From NCBI GenBank assembly GCA_029378245.1, contig JARKIF010000041.1, forward strand, positions 248,001-312,000: a DNA stretch of 64,000 nt, written 5' to 3'. Under the pieces are notes generated by a model, which saw only the letters and a program-made list of their open reading frames with translations, had not been told where the DNA came from and did not search any database. Every line of letters starts with the position of its first letter. Positions within the stretch are counted from its first letter, which is position 1. A program made the position numbers and the translations under genes. Shown one piece after another: positions 10,617-21,330 of this stretch. This DNA comes from Roridomyces roridus (Eukaryota > Basidiomycota > Agaricomycetes > Agaricales > Mycenaceae).

Positions 10617-11100
10617 CGTTCGGGATACTTGTAGCCATCACATTCCAGAATGATCCGGGATCAGGACCGAGATCTTGAGCCACGTGCCGCAGATACGTCA
10701 TTTCCTCCTTTGTCCAGAACGCTCACCAGCCCTCGCAAAATCACCCCCGCTCAACGGCCAGCCGGGAGATGACTCGCCCTTGTCGTTAAAATCTTTCTTC
10801 AAATCGATCGACGATTGCCAATTCGCTGTCCTGGATGATGGAGCCTTCGGCCTTGCGCGTTCATTGTCCATAGGCGTCTTTCATCTCTCATCAGCAAACA
10901 GCTCAAATCAGCTCCATTGTCCCTGGCTTTGAAGACTGTGGCACGAGGTAAACTGAGACAATATAAAGGATATCGGACTTGCCCGCGTTCTCTCTCTGCT
11001 AGCCACGGTCATCTCCCACTACTCAGCTGTTCGCTGCGCGAACGCGCCACTCTCCTCTGCCCACATCCTGCGCCACCGCCCGTGGTTTCGAATACGCCCG

Positions 11101-12197
11101 ATGTCCACGCTGACACCTTCGATGGCACAAGCCAGACGCGGCCGGCCGCCCAAACATCGCCCCACGCCCACTCCTCCCCCCGAAGGCTCTACTTCCACCG
11201 GGCTTCTCGTACCCAAAATCAGATTCAGGAACATAAACCCCAAGCCCAGGCCTCCTGTCGACCCTACGCCGTACTTTGATGAGTATACGACGTACCAAGA
11301 AATGGATTGGATCAAGCGGATGGTGGGAGAGGACGTCGACCTCGATGCGTACTTTGATCTTGCGAGCAGAGAGCCGAGGATGCGGGAGGATGAAATGTTT
11401 TCGAGGTGCGTATGAACTGTGGTGTGCCACCGGGGAGAAGGTTGATTGCAACTCATATAGGGACCTCCTCGCCGAGCTCGAGGAACGCGACCTGGGATAT
11501 GAATCGCTAGCAGCTGGATCTGCTGGCTCCTCGGGTTTTGGGAAGGAGGCAAACGTGACGACTTTGGGTGCCACCAAAGACTCGATTTTCGCAGAGTCGC
11601 CGACGAAGACTCCTAAATATCGACATTCTGCCAGGTCAGTGTCTGCGTCCTCACTGCTTTCCACTCAAACCAATTCATTCGAGTGTAGTACGATCAAGCG
11701 CGCCTTGTCACCCGCACCCCCTACGCCGACGCATGCCATGGAGAGTCCGAGTACTATGCACTTGACTTCGACGGAAGCTTCCTTGTGCGTGACCTCATTC
11801 TCCGATTTCATATCCCAACACCGTCTCTTCTAGCGCTTTGAAACATCGTCTTACCTCTGCACTCCGTGGCTTTCCTGTTATGAGTCTGAACCCACACTCG
11901 CCAAGTTCGCCTTCGACTCCATCGTCTATGAGCTTTGATCTCAGCTTCCCGACGCCTGGCTCTGCTGCGCGCGAGAAAGCCCACGAGCGGGAAGAACATC
12001 GTGCGGTGCGCCGGTATCATCCTTTGTGCGTAACCTTTCGCTCTGATTCTTGCCATCGGTTCTCAAGGATTTCGATGACCAGTACCGGGGCGGTGTCTAA
12101 CGTGGCGTCGAGCCGCCACAACTTGCACAACTCCAACTTACGCGAGCCGGTGAGGTGGCATGGGACACGATCGCGTACGGGCTCCGGTATGCTTTGA
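11101..12197 (+). CDS. Hypothetical Ser/Pro-rich protein, paralog of the 7.6-kb gene
   Basis: The start lies in MSTLTPSMAQARRGRPPKHR, whose RRGRPPKHR resembles an AT-hook, and is followed by DPTPYFDEYTTYQEMDWIKR, MVGEDVDLDAYFD and REDEMFSR. After introns (donors near 11406, 11635, 11785 and 12025) come DLLAELEERDLGYESL, a Ser/Thr/Pro-rich region (SPSSPSTPSSMSFDLSFPTP), HRAVRRYHPL and a C-terminus RTRSGSGML-like ending in SGML. The conserved block and intron phases match the gene at 7614-8420. A TATA-like ATATAAAG lies near 10960. The family is not recognised; nuclear location is only suggested by the AT-hook-like motif. Confidence 0.6.
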
Positions 12198-13674
12198 GAA
12201 CATTTCTACACTCCCCAATTTGCCGGCAGCATATCTATTTGTCCGTTTTTTCTTTGCTTCAATCAGAAGAACATAGCATCTAGGTACCGACTTCGAGAAA
12301 CCGGAACGTAACGGTTCAATGCTCGCTAAACGACTCATCTCTGAGCTCCGTCCGGCAACTGTATATGTATTATGTATCGTCAGCTGCGGCTGCGCAATCC
12401 CCACCGTGACCGACCGAAAGGCGACCCACATTCTGATCCTGTTCTATTCCTCTGCCAGTGTTTTGATTTGTTGAAACCAAAACATGACATCAGGTGTCTG
12501 GTTTGGAACGGACATACACGGCGAAGTGTGACGGTACTAGCTGCTCCCCGCAATACCCCGCATAAGGACGGGACACCGGCCGGCCACATCTCTTCCAGCG
12601 TCCCTCCAAAGTCTCAGACTCTCGACAATTTCCTTGTCTCAGATGTTTGAACTTTGTTCGTGATTCATGTTTCAACCTTGTTCTTGACGGGGCCCGAAAT
12701 CCGAAATTGAACGTGGCTGCAAATCAAATCAGCCTGAACCAGCGATCAGCGGGGACAGCGGTCTTCGGAATCTCCCGTCGACCGTGGTTGCCAATTCCTT
12801 ACGAGACGATCGGCCGATGGCAAAACGTGGCGACGGAACTGAATTGATCATGAAATGATGGGTGATTTCAATTTCAATTTCTTTGGGGCGAGGGCTCGCA
12901 GAAATTAGAAGCGACCAGGCAGGGAGAGGAGGAGGAGAGGAGAGGGAGCCCAGGTACCGAGGCTGCTGGAAAAGTACGCTTTTTATCCACTCTGAGCTGC
13001 CTGCAGGCTGCCTATGTAGAAGTATGTATGTAGAACGAGTTCAGAAGTCCACCGGGCAGATCTTCGCCGGTTGTCAATCGTGAGTTCGGCAAATCTCGGC
13101 AAACTAACACGATCAGGAACCTGATGGTTATGTGGTAACAGTAAAAGATGAAATTAGGAAACTAGACAACTCGGATGAGGAGGGATAATTCTACACATTC
13201 TGATTCTGTAGAATCGCAGAAATACGAATGCATCCGACATGCGAGAATACCACGGATGATGGGAGTTCCGTGGCTCCACCATTTGTTTGCCGAGCGAACG
13301 GACGCACAAACCCGATTGGTTGTACCAGATGAAACAATTTCGAGTCTTGACCAATTTCGAGTCTTGACCGAGGAACGGATGCAAATTCCATGGTCTGTAC
13401 ATTCTTACGCAGCAGATGGCGCAGGGAGGCAACCCCGGTCACAAGTCGGCTATGAATGTGTATTATTACGCTGAGCATTCAATTGTCCGTGTGGGGTAAC
13501 TCGAAGTTGACAATTTCAAAAAAAGGCAGAATCAATCGAGATTCAAACGCGTCTGATCGACAACGGACGACGTCGCTTGGTGCCGTAGGATCGTCGAACT
13601 TCTTAAAACTAGCCGTGTCTTGGCTCTACTCGCCAACATCCCAGGTTTCCAAAGTCCTCCACTACACACACAGA
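12198..13674. other. Intergenic stretch, about 1.5 kb
   Basis: No gene is supported. Two direct copies of CAATTTCGAGTCTTGAC lie in tandem around 13336-13370. The right end should contain the promoter of the bHLH gene, but no clear core element was identified. Confidence 0.4.
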
Positions 13675-14491
13675 ATGCCTCACTCCGCTCCTCCATCCCC
13701 CGCAGGCTCTTTGACCTCGGACGCTTCGTCTTCGTCTTCGGTGCCTCCCCATACGCCATCCCCTGCCCTGCCCACATTCTTGCACTACACCGGCGAGCCC
13801 ACAGTCAAATCGGAGCCCGGGGACGGTGGCGTCACCCGCACAGCCAAACCCAGCCGTCGGATCAACAGTGCCGAACGACGAGCCACACACAACGCCGTAG
13901 AGCGGGCTCGGCGGGAAACTCTAAATGGGAGGTTCCTGGTGAGTCGTCCGTCCTTGTCCGTGGGCAGCCGTAATGCTCACAAATGTTACGCAGGACCTCG
14001 CTGGACTCCTCTCCAACCTCCAATACGTCCGTCGTCCCTCCAAGTCCGCCATCGTCAATTCATCCATCGCACACCTGACTGCGTCCCGCCGGCATCGCAT
14101 ACTGGCGGCGCAGCAGTTGAGGATGATCAACGACGAAGCAGATGCGTTGAGGTACGAGGTGAACCAGTGGCGAATGCGCGCGGGTATTCCCAGTGTTGAT
14201 GAGCCACCGCGTGGTGATTCGTTTGCGCTCGTCCTCAACGGCGAGTTGGAGTTTGAACCGGGTGATATGTTGGAGAATTCGGTGGAGGGGGAAGATGAAG
14301 ATGTGTCGACGCCGCCTACCGAGTACCCCATTCGACAGTATCCCGCCCAGCAATACGCGTATTATGCCCCCGAACCGAGGATCCTGGACCCCCGCGACCA
14401 GCATGCGTTTGCATACGACCTCCCTGCCCCGACACCCGTCCACGCAGAGCTCGGTGCCTACTGGGGGAACGATAATCGAGCAAATTGGTGA
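13675..14491 (+). CDS. bHLH transcription factor
   Basis: Two exons (13675-13938 and 13994-14491) give 253 residues. After a Ser/Pro-rich N-terminus, the basic region reads ERRATHNAVERARRETLNGR, with the His/Asn, Glu and Arg residues (HNAxERxRR) that contact an E-box. Helix 1 continues FLDLAGLLSNLQ across the intron, the loop is YVRRPSKSAIV and helix 2 is NSSIAHLTASRRHRI, followed by a heptad-like extension (AAQQLRMINDEADALRYEVN). The acidic, Tyr/Pro-rich C-terminus could be an activation region. Expected role: nuclear DNA-binding dimer. Targets are unknown. The gene is convergent with the NLR-like gene, with only 57 bp between stops. Confidence 0.85.
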
Positions 14492-14548
14492 CGCCGCGTT
14501 GTTTCATTCGTATACCCTGTTCTAGTCAATTGTATCTGTCGTTGTATA

Positions 14549-17500
14549 TTATAATAACCTACTTGTACTCATCCTCGCATCTATGTCGGCCACCGATTTT
14601 TGCTGCAAGGACCTTTGGAACAAAGCCCGCGCCTCGGTCCAAAGTGACTGCGCCGTGACGTCTTCCGCTGGTAGGCACCACCGAATTTCATGCAGCGGAG
14701 TTAACCTCCCAGTGCGATGAACAAGATCCCCGAGCCTCAAAAAACACTCCGCCCGACTCCGGTGAACATCCATCCACGTGAATCCCTCCAACGCCACACA
14801 AAATAAACTCATCGCAGTCCGTGAATCCCCTTCAAGAAGGAAAATATCACCCAGTCGACGCAAGGCCTTGTGTAAATCCAACCTCCTCTTCGAGCGCATT
14901 CCATGTGCCAGGTACACCACAACGTACCTCTCCGACCACCTGCAATCCTCGGGTCCCCACCTCCGGACATCCGACAGACTCTCAAGACACGGAGCAGAAT
15001 CCTCTTCCGAGCTACCCCACGCCGTATGCAGCGCCTCCTCGAGTTTCCTCTTCGCTGCACCCCACTCGCCCTGGATGAGACTGTACTCCCCAGAAAGAAC
15101 TTTGCACAGCGTGAGGCCCGGAAGATGCGCGATAGACTCGAACATGGCTATATTCTCCGCCAACGCCCCTGCCATCCCGTCGAGCGCCCCAGTCTCCAGA
15201 TTATTCCGCAGAACGCGACACGAGGCGAATGCATACGGGAATAAATCCCTTGTCGGCGATGTACGGTCGAGGATTCGTTGGTTGGCTTGCTGCGCTTCGA
15301 GGTATTCCGATTTGAGAAAATACACCTCGGTCTCGAGGCTGGAAATCAGGTGCTCGAGAAGCCCGTCCGTCATCCCGCAGAATCGTAGTAGTTCTCGAGC
15401 CTGGCGCATGAGGTGCAGACTCGTCTTGTAATCAGCGAGACCCGTTGTACATCTAGCTTGTGTGCGGAGCGTGCGCGCCTCGACGTAAAGACTGCCAGAA
15501 AGCTGTGCGAGTCGGCGCGCCTCGCGTGCCTTGATCAACCCGCCCGCCGGATCCCCGAGTTTGCAGCTGATGTCGGCGAGGTTGGATAGAACGAGAGCGC
15601 GTTGTTTGGGATCGCCGTCAAGCCGGGAGAGAGCTTCGGCTTGCTTCAAGTATTGCAGGCCCTTGTGTTTCTCGCCTTTGGAGTAGAGACAATAATAGCC
15701 GAGTCGCGTGTAGAATAGAGCTACGAATGTCAGCGACGAGTTTCAAAGGCACGCCATGGTACTCACATTCCAGGACGGGATTGTTGATATGAGAGAAATG
15801 AATCTGGGCCGCAGCGATGAGCGGCCCAGGATCGCTGACCGGCTGGTTCAACGTCGACGCAAACTCCTCCGAAATGTACTCTGCACTCAACGCATGATTC
15901 CCCAACCGATCAAGCAAAGGCGCCACTCTATCCATCAGCGAATCCCTCCCCCTCCCCGAGTGCATGCCAAAGTTGCTCAACGACACAGTGCACTTGATGT
16001 TATCCACCACATCCGGATGGTCGACGTGCAGTCCCTGGAGTAGGATACTCCGTATATTTGCCAAATTCGCCGTAATCTGCTTGACGGTACTGGCGTTCTG
16101 GTACCCGAGACTGCTGTACACCTCGAGGAGCAAGGAAAAGTGCGCCCGAAGGGGCCTGACGACAGAAGCCGAGACGCGGTAGTACCTCTGCACGTGCTCG
16201 CGGATCGGAACGAGCTCCTTGAGCCGATTGTGGTCGTCCATGTAGGCAAGCGAAGCTGCCAGGAGTGCACTTTTACACGCGAGCAAGTCAGGGATGGTGA
16301 GGGACACCTGGACAAGCTCGACCTGCGACAGACCGTCCGGGAGGATGGAGAGTAGGCTCAGCAGGTCTTGCGCACCGGGGAGAGCCTGAATCCGCGGACT
16401 CGAAAGAGAGACGCCGATGGATACGTCCAAATTGGAACGCCGATCAAGACCCTCGGAGAGCATGGCAGTTTTTTCCGTTTCCCAACGAGCTAGAACTGTC
16501 TCGCAGCCTTCGTTCGCGACCAAGTGAGCTGCGAGATCCACAGCGAGCGGCATGTTGTCAGTGAATCCGAGGATCTTGTCCATATCTTTGGTGGTATGAA
16601 AATCGTCCGCGATGTCGATGAATGTCTGACGAGCGGCGTCGTTGGATAATGGTGTGAGCGGCGGCATGAATGGGCGAGTCCACTGCACTCTGGAAGGCCT
16701 TTCAGCCCCTCGCATGGTGAGCTGCAGGATCGAGTCAACGAATGCTCTGTCACATGAAATAAAACCAAACCAGCAAACCAAGGTGCGGTATGGCGGAGAG
16801 GAGAGATAGGAAATCTTCGATGCTGCTGCGAGACTCTTTCGGCTCCCATGGGGTCTCGAAATTATCCAAGACGAGAAGAGACGCAGCCGGGCGACTGGCA
16901 AAGAACTGGACGACAGGTTGCGTAAGATCGCGCTTCGGAGTGAGGCCAATGTACGATCCGATGAGCGCAGCAAGGTTGATTGTGCCCGTGACCGAATCGC
17001 ACGGAACGAAAACACGCAGAGGGTATTTCGCTGCGAGTACAGGATGACGGACAACTGCACGCGCGAGGCTTGTCTTGCCCATCCCGCCGGCGCCGAGGAT
17101 GACGACTCGACCGGAGCCCTGGGAGAGCCCGGAGACGACTTGCTCGACTTCCCAATCACGGCCATGGAAAATCTTGGGGTGGGATGGCAGCAGCGAAAAT
17201 GAATTGGAACTGTGCGGAGATTAGACCAAAGAATGATAGCAAGAAGTCCTACCTATCCCTGTAGTCCTTCTCGCCTGCGTACATCTACAGCGCGCGTCAA
17301 CAAATCATTCATCGTGAAATGTAAAACAAACCACAGATGACCGTTCAGAGATGGTCTCATCCGGAAGACTTGCAATCAACTGCAAGATCTGCTCGTGTAG
17401 ACTGTGCATCTGCTCCTTCAACACGCCGACGTTCTGCGTAAAGCTCGCTCCACTGGCTACCTACGGCAGAGTCAACACCACAGCCATCCTTGGGAATACA

Positions 17501-18065
17501 TAAGTACTCACCTTGAAAGCCCCCTGAGCGTCTTTCACCCCAACCCGACACTGTCCAAGCAAAATCGCCATCTCACTCTGTCGAAACAGAGACTTGATCC
17601 GGCTCGAGTCCAGTTGTGCGTTGACATAGTTGTGAATCTTGTGGATAGTCCTGTCAAGCACGGTTCAGCTAAGCAGCCCAGAATACGATAAAAAAGGCCA
17701 CGCACGTAGTAAAATCAGCGATGTGGTGCAAAACCGCAGGTGGCAAGCTCCGTGGCGTCTCCGAGTCGACGTGAACCTCGACGATAGCCAAGATTATCCC
17801 ATAGCAGCACTCTGCCAACTCGCTGCACTGCTCCTTGTTCCGCTTTGCACTCTATTCACCAGTCAAAATGATAATATTAATCCGGACGAACGACTAGAAG
17901 ACTGACCTGAATACCGGAGATCAAAGAAGGCACCGTATTCGCGATAGCAACCAGGAACGGCGTCTCGAACGCATCGTGTAGATTCTGCAGCAACGACGCC
18001 GCTGTACTCAAACAGCCTGCGAGATCGTCGACGCGAGTCTTCTCTTTGCCTGGTGCGGGGGACAT
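14549..18065 (-). CDS. STAND NTPase (NLR-like) with helical N-domain and TPR tail
   Basis: The start MSPAPGKEKTRVDDLAGCLS leads into about 150 mainly helical residues spread over short exons (TVPSLISGIQ, SAKRNKEQCSELAECCYGII, LRQSEMAILL-like segments), comparable to HeLo/MLKL-type four-helix domains of fungal STAND proteins. Next come FHGRDWEVEQV, Walker A GAGGMGKTS (about 17090), LRVFVPCDSV, and Walker B LLVLDNFETP. After an intron near 16745 follow DNMPLAVDLAAHLV and the winged-helix-like LLSLLSILPDGLSQ. The rest, across an intron at about 15720-15765, is a TPR-like helical solenoid (YLKQAEALSRLDGD, RALVLSNLADISCKLGDPAG) to the stop at 14549. Likely a signal-dependent NTPase switch in incompatibility or immunity; the ligand is unknown. 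Intron borders at the 5' end are approximate. Confidence 0.75.
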
Positions 18066-18127
18066 GATATGGGAAGAAGAGTGCCAAGGGGTCGTCTGTA
18101 CGTTTTATATCGGCTCTGGCCCCTGAA

Positions 18128-18830
18128 GACTCGGTAGGGATAGCTATCAGTAGCACATCAGAGCATCACGGCGTATGTTACGGGCGGGTATGGCGGGCAC
18201 AGAGATGAAACCGTAAAATGCTCAAGGCGTCGCGGTCGCTGCCCCTGGGCTTCGGAGATTTCGAAAGACTTGCTCCGAGGGGATGGAGTCCTAACACGAA
18301 ATAAGCACCATGAAAAGGCGGAGGTCGCCAAGACATTCTTGCCGAATGTTGACGAGAATTATATTGTACTTACCGCTTACCAACGCTGACGGTGGGATAG
18401 CCGAGGGGCCGACCTCCGAGCCCCAGATTGGAGCTTCACCTGTTTCGACAAGCCTAGCATACGTCAAGCGCTCAGGGCATATGTTTCCACGTTAAACCAG
18501 CCCGGACTCAACTTGGAAGCGATTTGGACGATAGGGATAGCCATCAGTATCACATCAGAGCAACACCGGATTGGACTGGAATTGTGAGGGGACCCGGATG
18601 GGGTCCCAGAACATAGGGAACGAGAACCACGAAGGACCACGAAAAGTCGGAAATCGCCAAGACATGTTGACAATAATTGTATCGCTTACCATCCGTATAA
18701 TTGCTGCTGAGCGCTGAGCGCTGACTTGGCACTGCCGGTGAGATAGCCGAGCTGGGGTAAACGACTCCGAACCCCAACCTGGGCATGTAACCCGACCTGT
18801 TTCGACAATTCTCGTATACGTCAAGCTGCC
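18128..18830. repeat. Tandem duplication, about 400-bp unit, diverged
   Basis: The segment from GGGATAGCTATCAGTAGCAC (about 18131) to ACGTCAAGCG (about 18472) recurs from GGGATAGCCATCAGTATCAC (about 18531) to ACGTCAAGCTG (about 18823). Shared landmarks include TCGCCAAGACAT, GGGATAGCCGAG/GAGATAGCCGAG and CCTGTTTCGACAA. No frame is conserved between the copies, so this is probably a duplicated non-coding segment between the NLR and glyoxalase genes. Confidence 0.6.
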
Positions 18831-18963
18831 CTGCTAAAACGCGCCGAAGTTCTGGTGTTTCACGTCCGCGGAGTCCCGACCACCTCTGAAGATGACGAAG
18901 AGTTCAGCGTTGACAAATCGTACAAGTACATTCGATTTCGTGTTTCATTCGAACGCAGGACCT

Positions 18964-20289
18964 TCACCAATCGACACGCTTCTTGATCGACTCGTTCTGC
19001 ACAATCTCGATCCAATAGCCATCCGGATCTGCGAACCGTCATCAGCTGCACCCAAAAATGAAAAGACAAAAAAGACTCACCAAGCAAGAACGCGATATCC
19101 TTCATCCTCCCACCCGTCAACGTCTTTTGCCACCGCAACTTCTCCGCCCCGGGCTGACCCTCTTCGACAATCTTGCCCTCCTTGAAATTAAACCAAATCT
19201 GCGAGAACCGCTCACAAGCCGCGTCAAGGTCGTCCACCGTAACGCAAATATGACCGAATCCACGAGGTTCGGCGTTCCCGTGATGATACTGGAACTCGGG
19301 TTGGTCCTCCGTGCCCCAGTTGTGAGTCAATTCAAGAAGGCCGGTGGCTTCGTGCGTGGCGACGCTTGCCTCGGGAGTGGGAGGGGAGGCGCAGTTGTGC
19401 GTGTACCCGAGGAAGTAGAGGCTGAATTTGCCGCCTTCGCTCGAGTGAGTGCGTTTGAGCTCCATGCCGAGGACTTGGCGATAGAATCCGAGCGAGGCGA
19501 CAGAGGATTTAATCCGGAGCATTGTGTGGTTCTGAGACAGTCAGTATATCGTCTGGGAGAAGAGGATAGCTGACGCACCATCCGATAGCTCCCTACGTCT
19601 GTCTGACTCGCAACCGCCGCCTCGTCCACGGGGTTCGGCGAGACGATTTCGACCCAATAGCCATCGGGATCAAGTACGAACGCGATACTGCGCATCGTCC
19701 CATCCGTAAGCTTCTTATGGAACTTGAATCCCACCTCCTTGGCCCTCGCCTCCTCCCTCGCCTTCTCGTCCGTGATATGCGCGTAGCGAGCCGCACACTG
19801 TTCCTCAATGCGAAGACATGCCGCCTGGATATTATCCACCGAGATACAGATATGCCCGAACCCGCGTGGTTCCTTGTTGCCGTTGTGGTACCCGGCAAAA
19901 GCAGCGTCGGATTCCGTGCCGTAGTTCCACGTTAACTCGATTATCCCCTCGCGGTCGGACCAGTGAGGCTGGGGCGAGGCGGGATCGTCGCGGAGGGTGC
20001 ATGCGAGGTAGTACAGGCTGTATCCATTCTCCTCGTTGGGGATCGTCTTGACGACATCCATCCCGAGAATCTTGTAAAACTCGAGCGACTTTTTCGCGTC
20101 CTTGACCCGGAGCCTGGAGATATGGTAGGTGAGACGGAAGAGGGGGAGGATATAGGACAACACGCACATGGTATGATTGAACTTGTACTTTTTCAAGTCG
20201 GTGGCCATTGTTGCTAAAAGTCGGGAGTGCTGAAAGAGACGCCGAGTCGCGAGCCTGATGGGAGAGATAAGCGCCTGAGAAGCGAACAT
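18964..20289 (-). CDS. GLO1: Glyoxalase I (lactoylglutathione lyase), two-domain
   Basis: Four exons (introns 20114-20167, 19532-19578, 19029-19080) encode 390 residues from the ATG at 20289, or 363 from the ATG at 20208. Two consecutive glyoxalase/VOC domains are evident. Domain 1: NHTMLRVKDAKKSLEFYKIL, GIIELTWNYGTE, GNKEPRGFGHICISV, IAFVLDPDGYWVEIV. Domain 2: NHTMLRIKSSVASLGFYRQV, GLLELTHNWGTE, GNAEPRGFGHICVTV, and DPDGYWIEIVQNES. The His and Glu residues of the metal site are present in each (ELTWN/ELTHN, GHI, WVEIV/WIEIV). The enzyme isomerises the methylglyoxal-glutathione hemithioacetal to lactoylglutathione. The longer start adds a basic, hydroxylated leader (SPIRLATRRLFQHSRLLAT) resembling a mitochondrial presequence; the shorter product would be cytosolic. 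Confidence 0.93.
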
Positions 20290-21330
20290 CGGAATGCGAC
20301 GAGACGACGGCCGTGGATGCGTACGAGGAGAGTCGACGTACCTTGGTGGTGCGGAAGAAGCGGGATGCCGCAGTGTCACACGTGACATCATCGGCTTGAC
20401 TTTCTTCCACTCCTTGTCAGCTCCTCGTCCGAATGTTGAATCCCTTCAGTATTGGTGCAGTAATCGCCCAGATGTTGCCACTGCCCCGTGCCACCGTCTG
20501 CCGTCGCCGAGACCTCGGTGCTTATCACAATCAATGACGGGCCTGCGGCTCTTAGCAGTTAGAAACAACATCACTGGGACGGCTACATAGCGATTTTGTA
20601 CCAGGACAACATCCCAGTAGGCAATCAGCGGTCAAGCGGTCAACGCCTATTCAATTCATCAGTGACAGTAATTATATAAAAGCCGTGCGCGCGAAGCCAA
20701 GAAACTTGAAAGCAGAGATGGGAAGCTGGGCGTGATTGCTATTCGACGCACCGATTCAGAACTTTTAAGTCTCTCCATTCCATCCAAATTCACAAGCGCT
20801 CAATTCCAGCTAGTTGCAAAATTGTAGGCGACATCGGCGACTGAGGGAATCATCAAACTGCCAGTCGGCGCCGCCGGCGCGTGTCGCGAGGCGCCCCGTG
20901 CGATGGTTCCTCATCGACAAATCCAAAGTCATTACGGGCCACGGGCCTCTTGATTTGTGGGTCAACTGGCGGCTTTAGCTGCTCAACAGCGGCCATCCGG
21001 AGCACCAGTTTGTGTTGGGTGAGTAGGCGAGCATGGTGGTGTATTTTGAATATGACGGTTCGGTGACAGGTGCTCCACCCAGTTCCCTCGTCGACGTTGC
21101 CCACAATTTTACAACTAGCTGTCAATGACGATTGTCGAAACGTTTACAGGGCTGCAGTTTGAGCATTCAATGAGGCTGATTGGCGATGTCAAGTCGAGAC
21201 GGGACGCCCACGCTCGCCTCCTTACTCCACTTTACCATCGCGCCCCTCCTCAGCGCTGCCTAGCGCTGCCCGTCCACGCGTCTCTTGCCTAGACCCATCT
21301 CATTACACAGACGGAGGAGTCGCTTGAGCC
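20290..21330. other. Intergenic between divergent GLO1 and DUF3433 genes
   Basis: About 1 kb shared by two divergently transcribed genes. A TATATAAAAG sequence lies around 20674. No gene is supported; a short minus-strand frame at 20853-21125 has no recognisable feature. Confidence 0.4.
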
